Origin: Hysterangium stoloniferum
Taxonomy: Eukaryota; Basidiomycota; Agaricomycetes; Hysterangiales; Hysterangiaceae
Assembly (NCBI GenBank): GCA_015178975.1
Contig: WHVD01000018.1
Location: 248,001-312,000 of the forward strand
Direction of reading: 5' to 3'
DNA length: 64,000 nucleotides
A program made the position numbers and the translations under genes. How positions within the stretch are numbered: position 1 is the stretch's first letter; each line of letters starts with the position of its first letter. Shown piece by piece: positions 10,740 to 23,200 of the stretch. The notes under the pieces were generated by a model. It was not told where the DNA came from, made no database searches, and worked only from the letters and a program-made list of their open reading frames with translations.

Positions 10740-11696
10740 ATGGTGAGGCCAGCACCCCAGGTCACCCAGATTCCAGCCCTGTTAGCCTCGGGCTATGGCC
10801 AGTGCAATCCTGTGGAACCGGTGAGGCATAACATGTACTACTTCGAGGACGGGGTTGTCTTTAGGGTGCGTGGTGACTTCCTTACTTATTATCTCAACCT
10901 TACCTGGACCTGGACAGGCTGACGACACCCTTTTCAAAATACCTCGATACATGCTGAATATTGACAAAGAAATTCCCGCAGAGTCCCCTCTTTTCAACAA
11001 GGGTCGGAAGGGGGTGTCAGATGAAAACCCCATCATTCTCGCAGATGTTAGCGCAGACGAGTTCCTGCTTCTTCTAAAGCTCCTTTATCCAAAGTGATCC
11101 GTTGACTTCCTTCTAATGATACTCTTACTGATACGCTTCCCGTAGAACCGTCTTTGGATCGGTATCACTAGTCACCTCCTGGAGTGAATCTGAGTGGCTC
11201 TCAGTATTCGAGCTTGCCACTAAATGGAATATGCAATCCATCCTCAAAGCCATCAAAGAACATCTGTATGCCTGCGCCTCTCCGGTTACAAAAATCTTGA
11301 TTGGACAGGCGGCTGGCTTCCCAGACTGGCTACGTCGGGGTCTTATCGAACTATGTTTACGACAAGAGCCACTGACGTTAACGGAAGCAACCCAGTTGGG
11401 AGTCGAAGATGCTGTCAAGATCGCGCTAGCGAGAGAGAAAATCAGATCCATTGCGAATGTCCCTAAATCTGTCAAGTACCATGAATCCAAGTATGGCGGG
11501 TGTTATATCCACGAAAGCGAACCCCGGTCGCTAATGCCCTATTCTCAACGTGAGTCTCTATTAAATATATTGAACATTATTGGCAAATACCTATTTTTCT
11601 GCTTCAGACAGAATGATCCATCATATTCTGGATGAGACGTTTAATTTGAAAGCTTATGACAACGGTGATCTTCACATCGGAAATCCTGACCAGTAG
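10740..11696 (+). CDS. BTB/POZ domain protein, four exons
   Basis: Model: exons 10740-10865, 10918-11093, 11146-11549 and 11608-11696, joined by introns of 52, 52 and 58 bases with GT/AG ends. The total is 264 residues with consistent phase. The N-terminal BTB core reads YYFEDGVVFR joined across intron 1 to ADDTLFKIPRYML, then NPIILADVSADEFLLLLKLLYP and, after intron 2, WLSVFELATKWNM. This is the pattern of the large agaricomycete BTB family, which mediates protein-protein contacts and often adapts substrates to cullin ligases. The C-terminal half (FPDWLRRGLIELCLR, VEDAVKIALAREKIR) is helical and family-typical. The start at 10740 was chosen for its context (CCCATGG); the frame is open to 10650, so an earlier start is possible. 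Function beyond BTB cannot be told. Confidence 0.82.
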
Positions 11697-12204
11697 ATAT
11701 TTTGACATTGTCAAAACTATTTTTTTTACCAGTAGGTTAAATGTAACAAGGAGACAAGGGCGTACTCGATTGTTGTGCTGCTGTTTCAATAGCAGCTTGA
11801 AATTCATGAGTAACGAAATGAGTAACCCTCTGCATCAACAGCGAGGTCTCTCTGAGCCTGACCCAGATTAGCTTTGTAAGCAAATTATTGCCCTCGGACG
11901 GAAGATAACCTATTTCGATCACTTGCACTTGGCAAAACAGAGGGATGACGGGGCAGTCAGAATGTTTAAGACGTAAAAGCAACAAAAGTAGTTTCACGAG
12001 CGGCTACAAACGGCGGAACTTGGATATTTTACGTCTGCATTCCGTAATTACACGGCTCCTTCCGATGTTGTTCACTGGAAGTGATTAGCTAAATGAATTT
12101 GAGTATTCACGGTGTGAGACACTTTTATCAACAATGAAACTCATCATAGGCATAAATACCGAATGAATATACGTCGACCTTTTTTACAAGAAGAGTGTGT
12201 CACT

Positions 12205-12342
12205 ATGCCGCAAGTAATCGAACCTCCAGCCGAAACTCTTACTCTCTTTGACAAGCCTCCCCGTCACCCAAACATTCTCAGTCCCAAACAGATACACCCC
12301 TCACCTGCCTATGCTGCGGGGACGAATAGGGCCTGTAAATAA
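12205..12342 (+). CDS. Possible small proline-rich ORF, 45 aa
   Basis: An ATG-to-TAA frame encodes 45 residues rich in proline (PPAETLTLFDKPPRHPN). It has no signal peptide and no recognised domain. It lies tail-to-tail with the minus-strand cysteine-repeat gene, 43 bases away. It could be the last exon of an unrecognised gene or chance; it is listed because the composition looks protein-like. Confidence 0.2.
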   Translation: MPQVIEPPAETLTLFDKPPRHPNILSPKQIHPSPAYAAGTNRACK

Positions 12343-12385
12343 AATAATGCCAGTTTTAATTCAAACGTAGGAAATTTTAATTGTG

Positions 12386-12923
12386 TTACAAACCAGTCAC
12401 TCCACAACAACCACACCCCGTGTTACAAACAGTAAGGCCTTCTGCCAAGGGGCACGCAATGTTACAATGAACAGGTGGTGGCGTAACCATCGATTTAGTG
12501 AATGTGATTGAAGACGGAGCTGAGGTATAGCTTGTGTGAAATAAATTCGTCAATAGCCCAGGAATGTACATACCACAACATCCGCATGTTCCACAGAACA
12601 CTGCAGGAGCGTGGCAGGCGATATCGCAGTGGACTACAGGAGATGGAGATGGTGCAGGTGTTGGCATCGTTGGGGAAATAATAGGCGTGATTGAGGTGAT
12701 AGCTATGCGAAAGAAATACAACAAAATGAACCATTTTATGATCATAATCCCTTAGCATTTTATCCATAAAAATGATAAATGACTTACGACAACAACCGCA
12801 GCCCGTACTGCACAACTGAGCAGTCAGCGGGCATGCGATGTCGCAAATTACGGCGACATCACGGCCTTGAATTGTGACTATGGAGAGAACGAAGAGGAAT
12901 AGAATGTTAGTGAGTATATTCAT
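12386..12923 (-). CDS. Small secreted cysteine-rich protein with three CxIAC...CGCC repeats
   Basis: Model on minus: exons 12923-12788, 12702-12574 and 12519-12386, introns of 85 and 54 bases, 132 residues, phases consistent. The protein starts MNILTNILFLFVLSIVTIQG, a clear signal peptide. It then carries three copies of one module: CDIACPLTAQLCSTGCGCC, CDIACHAPAVFCGTCGCC and CNIACPLAEGLTVCNTGCGCC. Each module sits at the end of its own exon, and Pro/Ser/Thr-rich linkers (SPTMPTPAPSPSPVV; KSMVTPPPV) lie between them. Each module has about six cysteines ending CGCC, suggesting disulfide-knotted or metal-binding units. The upstream ATG at 12959 is in frame but would bury the signal peptide, so 12923 is preferred. 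No named family is recognised. Small secreted cysteine-rich proteins in such fungi are often symbiosis or defence factors; that role is inference only. Confidence 0.75.
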
Positions 12924-12999
12924 TTCGGGGCAAATAATATGTAACTTGAACTGACTCACAAACCCACTTCAATAGTTCAGAGAGCGCGTTCCTACGTGG

Positions 13000-14420
13000 G
13001 ACCTCCTCGCTTGTAAGTTGTTGCATGAGATGGCCCAGGAACAGCCTACAACCGAAGGCACGGATTGTCAGTGGGAGATGGATTAAGGAGCAAAACTACC
13101 TTAAAGGAGCACGCGGGGGTGGGGGAGTATTGAATGGTCGTTAAGTTTAGTGTCGAGTGTCGTACGATCCCACGCTTGCCGGGAAAGTGCGACACTCAAC
13201 GTCCAGCTGAGCAGATGGGGGACTCCCATGCATTCTGTTTCCTGATGACGATGACGATCAATTCGCAGTTGTTATAATTTCGCTCATTACACATTACCTT
13301 TCTTTAATCCTTCTGAATTAGTTTACCCACCCACCCTTGCCCTTAGGCTGAGAACAGTTTTAATACAGTAATAATCAGTTTAATATTGAGAGATATTTGA
13401 ATTTCGTTTATTGGAGTATCTTTGCAAGGTTGTAGATGCATGAGATGCCCGCCCTCCCGAGTGGTGAGTCTTTTCACACATACATGGAGAGCTAACACTC
13501 TCCCCCTACCCAACCATACAGCTTTGCACAGATCAGTCTGAATTGGACAAGGCTGGACAAAGATGCCTTTGACGATGTTCTGGTGGTACAGCCTAAGCTG
13601 GAATGGCTATATAGGCGCAGAGGCGAGGTAAAGATTTGAAATGTGTCAAAACAGAGGGAATAGGTGCATGTATGTTTTGTGATTTATGGGTTGTCAAATT
13701 TATTGTGAGTGATGTGTCTGGCTTGCAATGACGACATTGAACTGAGGTTGCCGTCGATTCCACACATCTAATTTTTAAAATGAAATTTGTAAATCTTGAC
13801 AAGAACTTGACAAAATTCTTTAAATTTTCAAATAATTAATTGTAACTTCTAGCCTCCTTTGTGTCATCCATCGCAGCTCGACAAAGGCATCACGCGGTAG
13901 CATTTCTGTAGTAGCCATTTGTCCATACAACAAAGTTCATTAGTGGTGAATACTTACAATGAATCTAGAGAGTATTATTATTGTAATAAACAGGTGGATT
14001 TTAATGCAGGTAATTGATACCTGTTCTCAATTGGAATTTATGTCTGTAGGTGACATAGATACGAGAAAGGGTATGCTGTATCTTTCTTGTAAATCATTGC
14101 CTGTCTGGTGGAGTACCAGCATTCTCAAAACAAGGTATGCAAATCAAAATTTGTAATGACTGACACAATGATTTGGTTAAGCTATATAGCACAGCTAATA
14201 GAAACTCTCAATGAGTGAAAGCCTTCACTGAGCATCTACCTAATAGAAACTACAGCAATAATAAGTAAATTTTAATTGTGAATTAACAAGAAAAATATGC
14301 ATACTCTCAAAAAGTGAGACGCCTTCCTTGAGAGGTCATGCCTTCGATGGATGGAATTTCCTAATGGGCCCATTGGGTCATCTGTGACCCTGAACTATAT
14401 GTTGAAACAGTTGAATAACA
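13000..14420. other. Non-coding stretch, no gene recognised
   Basis: No frame with domain-like content was found. A small inverted pair (GAGTGTCGTAC at 13154, GTGCGACACTC at about 13186) is the only structure noticed. The part from 13800 on is AT-rich and resembles decayed repeat DNA. Confidence 0.5.
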
Positions 14421-14428
14421 CTTTGCAG

Positions 14429-14521
14429 AACACCCCTGTGAGTGTGATTGGAAAGTAAACACTAAGTATATTCAACTGTAAAGACATACCTGTGAGTGTG
14501 ATTGGAAAGTAAACACTAAGG
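14429..14521. repeat. Short tandem duplication (33-base unit)
   Basis: The phrase CCTGTGAGTGTGATTGGAAAG and the following TAAACACTAAG occur twice, about 59 bases apart, separated by TATATTCAACTGTAAAGACATA. It lies in AT-rich non-coding DNA with no other function visible. Confidence 0.8.
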
Positions 14522-14529
14522 AGACTTTC

Positions 14530-16350
14530 CCACACCCACAGTGGACTATACTACTAGGTGCTTATCTAAGCACCTATACAGGAGGTACTGACCTAAGGTA
14601 ACTCACTCAATACTGCACCTACAGTGCTGGGAAAAATACTACAAATATCAGAAAAATATGGAGATCATAATAGACTATGTTAGAGCTGTAGTATCATACT
14701 CTAACACTATATAGGTGAGTCACTTTAACTTTGTGTCAGCTTATATAACATATTTACTTCAACATTGGAGCCTAACAACTGAATATAGTGAGGCGCTGCA
14801 CGAACTCCCACAGGCTGCAGCAAATGGTTTCATGTAAGCCTGGTACCCCAGGCATACTAGCAGGCCATGGGAAAGGGCATGCAGGGTGTCGCGACTGCTG
14901 CGAACACCACAAAATGCCCTCAAAGACGGATCTGACTGGCATAAAATAGATAGAGTTTTGTATATATTCTTCATAATATATCAATCTGTGTACTGGGGCC
15001 CTGTTAATTTACTTTAAGACTGAGTTTTAATGTTTAAAATTGTGAACTAGCCCCTTTTCTAAGAGCATATATCATTTATGTAAAATGGTATTTTGAGTAT
15101 TACCATTCATCAAATATATCTATGTTTTATTTTGAAGGCAACATGTATTTTCATGGCAATTGTCCCTTTTTCACGACACCCCTCACAGCAATGTGCGGCA
15201 CCCACAGTGAGATTTAATGTTGGAGTTTGAAAGATTTTTGAGCCTCAACAGTCAACCTCTGCAATTCCCCCAAAGCACACTATATCTTTTGGTGACACTC
15301 TGATCAGCTTCTCTATTCATCCACTGTTATTGAGCATTGTTTCATTCCAGTTATTCTACACTTCTGTAAGAGTCTTGGGAAACTCTTGCTTTGGAAAGGT
15401 ACTATCGAGTACCTGGCTGGTAGATTAAGACTATTAAGTCAGAATTATACCTTAGACAGTGTGAGTGGCTTAAACTTTAGACTCTAAGGTATAGGTTTAG
15501 TGTTTATCTGCTTTGGTCACTCCTGTAGCAACAGATTACATTTAATACCAGCCAGGGATATATGTAAGCTTGAAATCCTTATACTGTCTTGTGGTGAATT
15601 CCCTACTGGTAAGATCTCATATCAGTCAAGAAGTACCATTTGTACTTTGAAACTCTTGGCTTACTGGATCACTTAAACTACTTACTGGACTTCCTGGGGT
15701 TTGTTTAGTTATTCCTTTTATTTTGTATTTGTCTGTCTTATTTCTCTATTGGTATATTATCATAATACTTTTTTGAACTGATTCTAATGCACTATTTAGA
15801 TAGTTTCTGTTCCATCATTTTCACAAATTATTTGGATTTCATTCTGTTGAGGAAGAGAGACACCGCATATACTTCTATATGCACTAGGGACGATCGAATC
15901 CGAAATCAGGCAAACAAATATTTCTTTTGCCCATCACATCCTCTGTTCTAATCACAGTCACATTGACTGTCACACACATATATATTGGGCATCAATTATA
16001 GTTTTGCCTCAGTCCGTTATACTACGAATATACAAGACTGAGGTGAGCTGTCTGTTTATCAAGTAGACAATTTCCTTAACTAACCTCACATGTACTAGAA
16101 CTACATTCTAGGTACCTATTGTATAGTCCATTATACTACGAATATACAAGACTGAGAACTACATTCTAGGGTATCACTTTTAACACATTCTAAGCCTGAT
16201 ATTGTCAATACCAAAGACTATGAACCAACAATATCTATTCATGAAGAAGGCATGCCAAGTTTCTCTTAATAATCTCTTATTTCACTAAATTATATATGTA
16301 GTTGCTGGACTGTACCACCATGGGCCTTATCCATCTAGGATGTTACCTAA
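14530..16350. repeat. AT-rich repeat DNA with nested direct repeats
   Basis: No gene is recognised. Between 16013 and 16160 the phrase TTATACTACGAATATACAAG followed by ACTGAG occurs twice (16016 and 16131), and GAACTACATTCTAGG also occurs twice, giving interleaved duplications. The block from about 15360 may be a decayed LTR (TATA-like run near 15980), but no matching partner was found in the window. Confidence 0.4.
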
Positions 16351-16537
16351 TAGCTCAACAGCTCAACAGCTAACTAACATGCTACTCAACCTTTTCACAA
16401 GTGCCTCTTGTGAGTTTCCAAATCAAAATTCACCTTCAATTGTCTTAATGCATGTTAATCACATGTTACTATCCTGTGTGGCTAATTCAACTTGATCGTG
16501 ATTCTGATCCCAAAAGAGGACATGTGAAATGGTGGTG
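16351..16537 (+). pseudogene. Fragment of the USP/PHD gene family, internal part
   Basis: This repeats 5345-5565 of the large decayed gene (CTCAACAGCTAA, CACAAGTGCCTCTTGT, TTCAATTGTCTTAAT, GATTCTGATCCCAAAAG, CATGTGAAATGGT). It lacks about 40 bases at the intron/exon border before the YYYPVQL exon. It is cut on the right by the start of an LTR (TGTTAAGTTC at 16538). Confidence 0.75.
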
Positions 16538-16955
16538 TGTTAAGTTCTTGTGTCATAAAGTATATTTTGGACACTATCAGAAAATACTCAGGAATTCAGA
16601 TACTTTCAGGTAGGGGCAATGTCAGGGCAACACTTGCACAAGTGACAAGCTAACAAATCAAAAGATAAACCACAAGAGCCTCAATTAAGAGGTGGATTAA
16701 ATGAGAGAGATTGAGAGTAAAGGAATAAGAATCAATGACTTATGTTGGTTCTCACTTGTGACTAGTGGGAATCCTAAGAGATTGAAGCTGAGGCTAACTA
16801 CTATACATGCAGGGTATTCATACTACTGAGGATATGTATCTAGAACATTACATAGGACAATATCATTATATAGGATCACTGCATCACTGCATCACTACCA
16901 GAAGTGGTGCCCTCACATCACCCCTCCTTCAAGGGGTGATGCCTCAACATACCAA
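16538..16955 (-). mobile_element. Gypsy LTR fragment (reverse of the TGTTATGA family)
   Basis: From TGTTAAGTTCTTGTG through AGAAAATACTCAGGAATTCAG and CAGGTAGGGGCAA it closely matches the LTR end at 35387-35470. Further right the similarity fades; a CATCACCCCT/AGGGGTGATG stem-loop lies at 16917-16942. The right boundary is uncertain. Confidence 0.45.
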
Positions 16956-17220
16956 AATTTGTTTCTAACTTTAGTATTGTAGTTGTCTGAAAGGAAATGG
17001 TGTGTAATATAAGAAAATAATGTGAGAGGGGTAAGGATTAATTTAAAGTGGATTTTTGATAATTATAGGATGAATGTGAAAATAATAAATCATTGATGAG
17101 CCAGAGGAGCAAATTGTTTAAGTCATTAAGGAGAGAGTGACTATGAACAATGAATTACAACAAATACAATGAAACAATTGAGTCCAAAATTATCTCAAGA
17201 ATCACATGACCATCACTCTT

Positions 17221-17855
17221 TGTGAAGAGTGGTGGAAGTTCTAACCGTTCTATATATGAAGAATATCGACCGTTTAGGTACGACATGAAGATGTATTGAC
17301 TGTCTAAGTCTAATACAGACTGAACGTGTATTGACTACTTAGTTCAATACGGGCGAGTGAAATAGCTAACTAACGTAGAGTAGAGAGCTAAGATGAATAA
17401 GGGGAATCGACTGTTAAGTACAATTCTAAATGACTGCTCGAGTGAAGAAGAAAGTAATGAGAGAGTCGAGTAATAGAGTAGCACAATATAGTCCACATGG
17501 ATTGAGATATAGATGGAGTTTCGACTGGTACAGTTCAAAACTCTGATGGTGTAGATAGTTAAAGCCCATCTGTGATGGTCAAGACAATACCCCAATCACA
17601 ACTTACAGGACACTAACTGGTGACTGGGGTAAGTCGTGGTTGTGGGGTAAAAAGTGTCTGAGTTTTAACTATGGGCACTAGAATGCATAAGTCTGGCATG
17701 TATGTGCCCACAAGAGTCGATGTACCACATACATAGGTCGTCGAACTAATTATAAGTATATAATAAAATAGAGAGAGAGTAGAAATAATAAACGAAATAT
17801 AGTATGAGCTCATCCAGACTATATTTCCTGAGTATATTTCACCATACCTCTCACA
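17221..17855 (-). repeat. Left LTR (3' LTR) of the full-length gypsy element
   Basis: It begins TGTGAAGAGTGGTGGAAG and ends CATACCTCTCACA. It matches 27980-28604 along its length, with scattered, mostly transition differences and one small length difference. It is flanked on the left by CTCTT (17216-17220). A G-rich stretch (GGGGGGCAC on minus) just inside is a plausible polypurine tract. Confidence 0.92.
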
Positions 17856-17892
17856 GTGCCCCCCAGGTCAAAGAGCTATGTCAAAGAAAATG

Positions 17893-20265
17893 TCAAAGGA
17901 CACTTGGAACTCCTCCCCATGCATCCTGCGATGAACCTCCGAGGTGTAGGATAGCGTTTCCCCAGGTGAGATGCTTGGCACGAAAGGAAAGAGCAATGTC
18001 TTCCCACTTTGAAACGTCATTGGCAGATGTCAACCTGTCCAGCTTCTGGATCGATGAGATCCAATGACTGTAGGCCTTCTGGTGCGTTCGAATGATGGCA
18101 TGAACATGATCAGTGGAGGCATCAGTAATGTGGGCAATGAGAGGAGGCCGAGGGTGTAGTGATGGCGGGGTAGGAGTGAGAAGTGGTGTGCAGCTCGCAT
18201 CTCCACCAGAGGGAAATCCCCCCGAGGTGTTGGAATCTGACAACAGTTGCTCCAACAAGTTGACTAGGTCCACAGCCAAGTGGATTGGTGTATGCTCAGG
18301 AAGAACACAAGAGGAGTCGACGAGCAGGGACCGAAACATGGAGAGTTCAACCCGTTCAATATCCTCTGCTAACTGCAGCTGTTCCTTAGGGTCATTGACA
18401 CATAAGTAAAATGTACTCATGCGGTCTGACAACATGAGAGACCCGCTATACCCTTGAATATGCCCTTTAAGAAGGGGGTGCCACAAGGTTGGGCCCAGTC
18501 GCATTAATGTGTGTCCCACAGTGAAGATGTCGGAGGGGTAGTTAATGGACACATGCATCCAACCTGCCTGGAAGGAACGAGCTAAGTCAGCTGTGTCCTG
18601 AGAGTGAGAGGGAGAGGGTGGCTGCAGGGGGCTGCAAATGGGGTCGGCCAGGGAAGGGTCAATGACAAGGGGCTCGTCGGCCTGAACATCAGCCTTCCAC
18701 TTCCCTTTCACCTTTTCACTTAAGGGGGGAGGCTCCTCGAAGACTTCCATTGCTGGGGGAGGTTCCTTGGAGACCTCTGTGGCTGAGGGAGGCACCTCGA
18801 GGACTTCCTCCATGCCTGAGGGAGGTGTCGCAAGGACTTCCGAGGTAGGGTGATCAACATCCATTAATGTAATATTGGGTTGTTTAATGGGGCTCCCCAG
18901 GGAAATGCAAGGTGAGTAGGGAGAGATGGGTGGTGGGACTCTGCACTGGCGGGAGAACAAGGGAAGTGTCCGACACTGCAGGGAGCAATGGTGTTGGGGT
19001 AGAGCGGGTGGCAACAAGGGGGTCAGGTGATGTGTGGAGGGGTGGGGTTGGCCGTGGTGCTGGAGAAGGCTTGGGTACAGGTGAGGGTGGTGGGATAAGG
19101 GAATGTCCTGCAGAGGGGAGGGGTAATGGTATAGGGGGGAACAGGAGGCAGGTCAGTGGATGGTTCAAGACTTCCTGGCAGCTCTGAAAAGGGTGTAAAG
19201 TGCTGCAGTGGGGGTATGGAAGAAATGGGCGGAGGTGGAGAGAGGTGAGTGGAACTGGACGGCATTGCAGGGTCAGCTGGATGATACCCCCTCCAAAATC
19301 TGACGGAAGTCGGCAGTTTTTGTCGTTGATTAGGGTCACTTGTGAAGAAGTGAATGTTGTCAGGAAGTAAAAAACCTTTGTGGCAATCAGCACCGAGGTA
19401 CTTGTTGTCGTAGGTGGGGTAGTGCGATCAGTCACCCTCCAAATCGGATGAGAAATTGATGGGCCCCATCTGGTAGGTCCGTTCTTGAGGCCCACATTGG
19501 GAAGGAGGTCTGGGAGGTAGTGCAGCTCCGTCCCCACATTGCAATGCAATGCTTTGTAGTTTGATCCTCCTTACTTTATCCCAATCGTAGAAGGTGACCC
19601 TGTCTTTCCTTTCCTGCTTTTCTGTCCTACACTCCGAACACATGGCATGCCCCCATCACTGCAATCCGTCTCAGCAAAATCCATCCACTTATGACCCGAA
19701 GGTGGAGCGATGGTTGAAGGATTGTTGTGTCCTTCCATTCTCCTCCATTCCTGCTGTGTCCACTTTGAAGGGACATTATCCCTAGCACCCATCTTCTGCT
19801 GTCCTTCTAAGTACTCCTCCCTCCTCTTCCTCTTGAGTGTTTTTAATTCCTCCTGAACCTGCATGGAGAAAGCCTCAGACTGCCATTTTTTCTTGATCTC
19901 CTCCTCAGTGGAAGGGAAAATACTATGAGAAGGTGGGGGAGTTTCGCTCCATGTTCCCAAGGGAGCCCCCCAAGTATCAGAGGACAGGGGCGTAGCTTTT
20001 GAAATGGAGTCCGTCTGCGTAGGGTATGTGGATGATGAGGCCTCCTCCATGCACTCAACAATCTCTGTTTGAGGTGGTGGGGAAGGAGGAATCGTTGTTT
20101 GGGGTCGAGGTATCCTTTTAAAGTTGGGAAATCAGGGTCTGGGGGGAGGAGCATATGGAGTGAAAGCAGTTCCATTCCCCAAGTTGGTGGAGGTTCCTGC
20201 CGTGTTGTCCTGTGCGGCAGAGTATATTGATGATGACATCCCAGAATTACCTGTGCAGTGCTCAA
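17893..20265 (-). mobile_element. Extra reading frames 3' of integrase inside the gypsy element
   Basis: Downstream of integrase the element has two further minus-strand coding-like regions. One (about 20265-19430) is rich in Lys/Glu and Pro. The other (19017-17893) is Pro/Ser-rich at its start, then helical (around QLAEDIERVELSMFRSLL). Neither shows a signal peptide or membrane span, so they do not look like an envelope. The family is not recognised. They are treated as element-borne accessory sequences of unknown role. Confidence 0.55.
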
Positions 20266-23200
20266 CGTTTTCAGTATGAGACGACATGGTAGAAGTATTA
20301 ATAGGTTGGGGTCACAGTATTCTTTTGAAGTTGGGGAACTTGGGTTTGGGTTGTTGTTCCTGTGATATAGTGTACCAATTTGAGAGGTTGACGTGGAGGG
20401 AAGAGACAGGGGATGAAATTTTCTTTAGTGGATTTATGTATTTTATATTAATTTCAAGCTCCGCTCGGTTATTGAGGTGAAAGGCTGAGGGGGATGAATA
20501 GTGAAGGGTAGAGTTAGAAGTAAATAAACAGTGTTGTTGTTGTGAGAAGATAAAATGATCATTAGATTTGATAAATAGTTTTGTAAGCTCTGAGAAGAGC
20601 AGGGGCGTTATGAAGGTTGTTACCGTTTAACCAGGTGTCCTCTTCCGGTCCATATCCTTTCCATCAAACTTGGAAAAGGAGTCAATTTTGATGCTTTTTC
20701 TGCCCTACTATAGCTTCTACTTTATACTCCTCGTTGTTACGATCAAGTTCCTGAGGATTCTCAGGTAGCTCCCTTGATCCGAATTCCTTAGGGGATAGGT
20801 GATACTTTTTAAGATGGTCTCAGTTGATCACTGGGTGTAGTTGGTATTCTGAGGGAATGCGGAGTCAAAAGACTTGAGGATTGATCTTCTCCAAGACTTC
20901 GAACGGCCCTATCCGTCTTTGTATAAGTTTCCTTCTGGGTCCTTTAGCTTCGACAAGCTCGAGGGAATGGGGATTAGAACATAATCTCCCTCTGAGATAT
21001 CCTCCACCGATCTCCTTTTCTTATTGTAGCTGTGAGCTTGTGTTTCTTGTGCTCATGCAATCGAATCCCGCACAACCTGTTGATGGTTTTCCAATTCTAA
21101 GATCCATTGGTTGGCTAAAGGGCTATCTGATAATTCCCTGGGAACCACGGGGTCGTCCCCTCCTAGGCAGCGAGACATTCCTCTCGGTAAGTATCCCATC
21201 ACCAAAAAGGCTGGTGTATAGCTTGTTGAACTCTGAACTGTTGAATTGTAGGTATGAGCCACCACCTGAGTCCATTTAGACCATTCCTCTTTCGAAGAAG
21301 TGCAGTATGCTCTGAGCATTTGCTCAATGATAGCATTGGCATTTTCCATTTGAACATCAGTTTGAGGATGATGGGACGAGGATACCACAAGGGCACTTCC
21401 ATATACCTTGCAGACCTCTCTCCAGAACCCACAGGTCCACCTCTTGTCTTGATCACAGATTATCCTTGAAGGTAGGCCAAAAGGAGCAGCCACTTTATTC
21501 ACGAAGATTTGCGCAAATCCTTCTGCAGATAGATCTGAAGTCGTGGGCTCACAAATTAAAAAACACGTGAGTTTATCCACAGTGACAAAGATGGCTGAGT
21601 AAGCACCCTCTGCAGAAGGAGGCAATCCAGTAATCAGGTCCATTGAGACAACCTCAAATGGCCTTAAGGGTACATCCATGGGTCGAAGAGCTCCTTGTTG
21701 AGCGGAATGATCAACCTTAGTTTTATGGCATATGTCACAGCTGCGAGCATACACCACACAGTTGTGCAACATCCTCAGCCAGAAGAAATGGTCCTTCATC
21801 AGCTGAAAAAGACTGTGACTGCCTGTATGAGCTCCTTCGAAGGGGTTGTCATGTATCAATTTGAGTATGGTTGACATCATGCTGCTAGGAACACAGATTT
21901 GACTTTTCCAGTCTGAATCTCAAAAGAACAATAGCTTATTCTTGCCGATGAAATAATGCAAAGGGGTAGCTACCATATTTGGGGAAATGGGATCGGTGGC
22001 GTAATGATTTCTGAAGGCGGGATCTTTCTGGTATCCATCGTGAAGTTCCTTAGTGTAATTCTCATCGATTTCTATAAGCAATTGGGGATTGAAGAGAGTA
22101 AAATTCACCTCATCGATTTCATCATTTCTGGGGAGGTTGTGCAAATCCCATTTCATTTGGGGGACCTCTTCCATCATTCTAACTGGTTCAACTAACTCAT
22201 GGTGAGTGAGAAAGATGGCTTTTCTGCTGGTTTGTTCTCCCATAATGTCTCATTGTCATTCCGGTTGTAAAAATCCACTATGATTGGTAAGAGGTCGTCT
22301 CTTGCGGGACTAGCACAGTCAGGTACTCGAGGAAGTCTAGACAGTGGGTCAACATTGCTGTGTATCCGTCCCGCTCTACATATGTAAGATCTCCAGACCG
22401 GGGTATGCAGCATATACCACCCCCTATGCAGCCAGTCGACGATTGGTATTCTCGTAAGATCTGGCCCATTGTAACCCCGCATGGTCAGTGATCAGAAGGA
22501 TATATTCTCCCTTGATAAAGGGCTGGAAATGGACTAGTCCCTCTTTAGCAGCTAACACTTCTCACTCTGTGGCTGAGTAATTACATTCTGCTTTCTTGAG
22601 TGTACGGCTCCAATAGGTGATGACGCACTCGACAGTGACACTGGTGTCATCAAAATCTGAGGCCCAGGAATCTGTCCAAGTGAATTACAGCTCCTTGGTT
22701 TTATAACAAGTAATGAAAATGGGCACATCTCATGATTGATCGAAGGCTGATCTTGCTTGGGCATAAATTTTAGTATCCTTTAGGTCCTTAAGCGTCATTT
22801 TCTGTATTTGTTGAAGACAACATCCCAGTGTGAAGTCCGAAGCATCCATGTATAACTGATAAGGCATACCACTCGTGGGGTGTCCAAGTACTGGAGCAGA
22901 GCTCAATGCGACCTTGATGTCTTCAAAAGCTTGGGCGTGTTTGGAATCCCAGGTCCAACGAACTCCTTTCTTTAAGAGGTTGAAGAGCGGAGCAACCGTC
23001 CAGGAGTAAAATGGTATGTAGGTGGAGAAGTACAGAACCATCCCAAGGAAACGTTGAAGATTGGCTATCTTAGAAGGCGTAGCTAGTTCTAGTATGGCAG
23101 CAATATTTTCTTGATGGGTCGAAAAACCGAGTCTAGACACCTTATGTCCTAGTAATAGAATCGAGTTATACCCAACGTAGCACTTTTTAGGTGAGAGAGT

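Noticed and set aside
14759-14984. Overlapping minus frames with some Cys
   Set aside because: Lie in AT-rich repeat DNA, no signal peptide and no repeat of motifs; likely chance.
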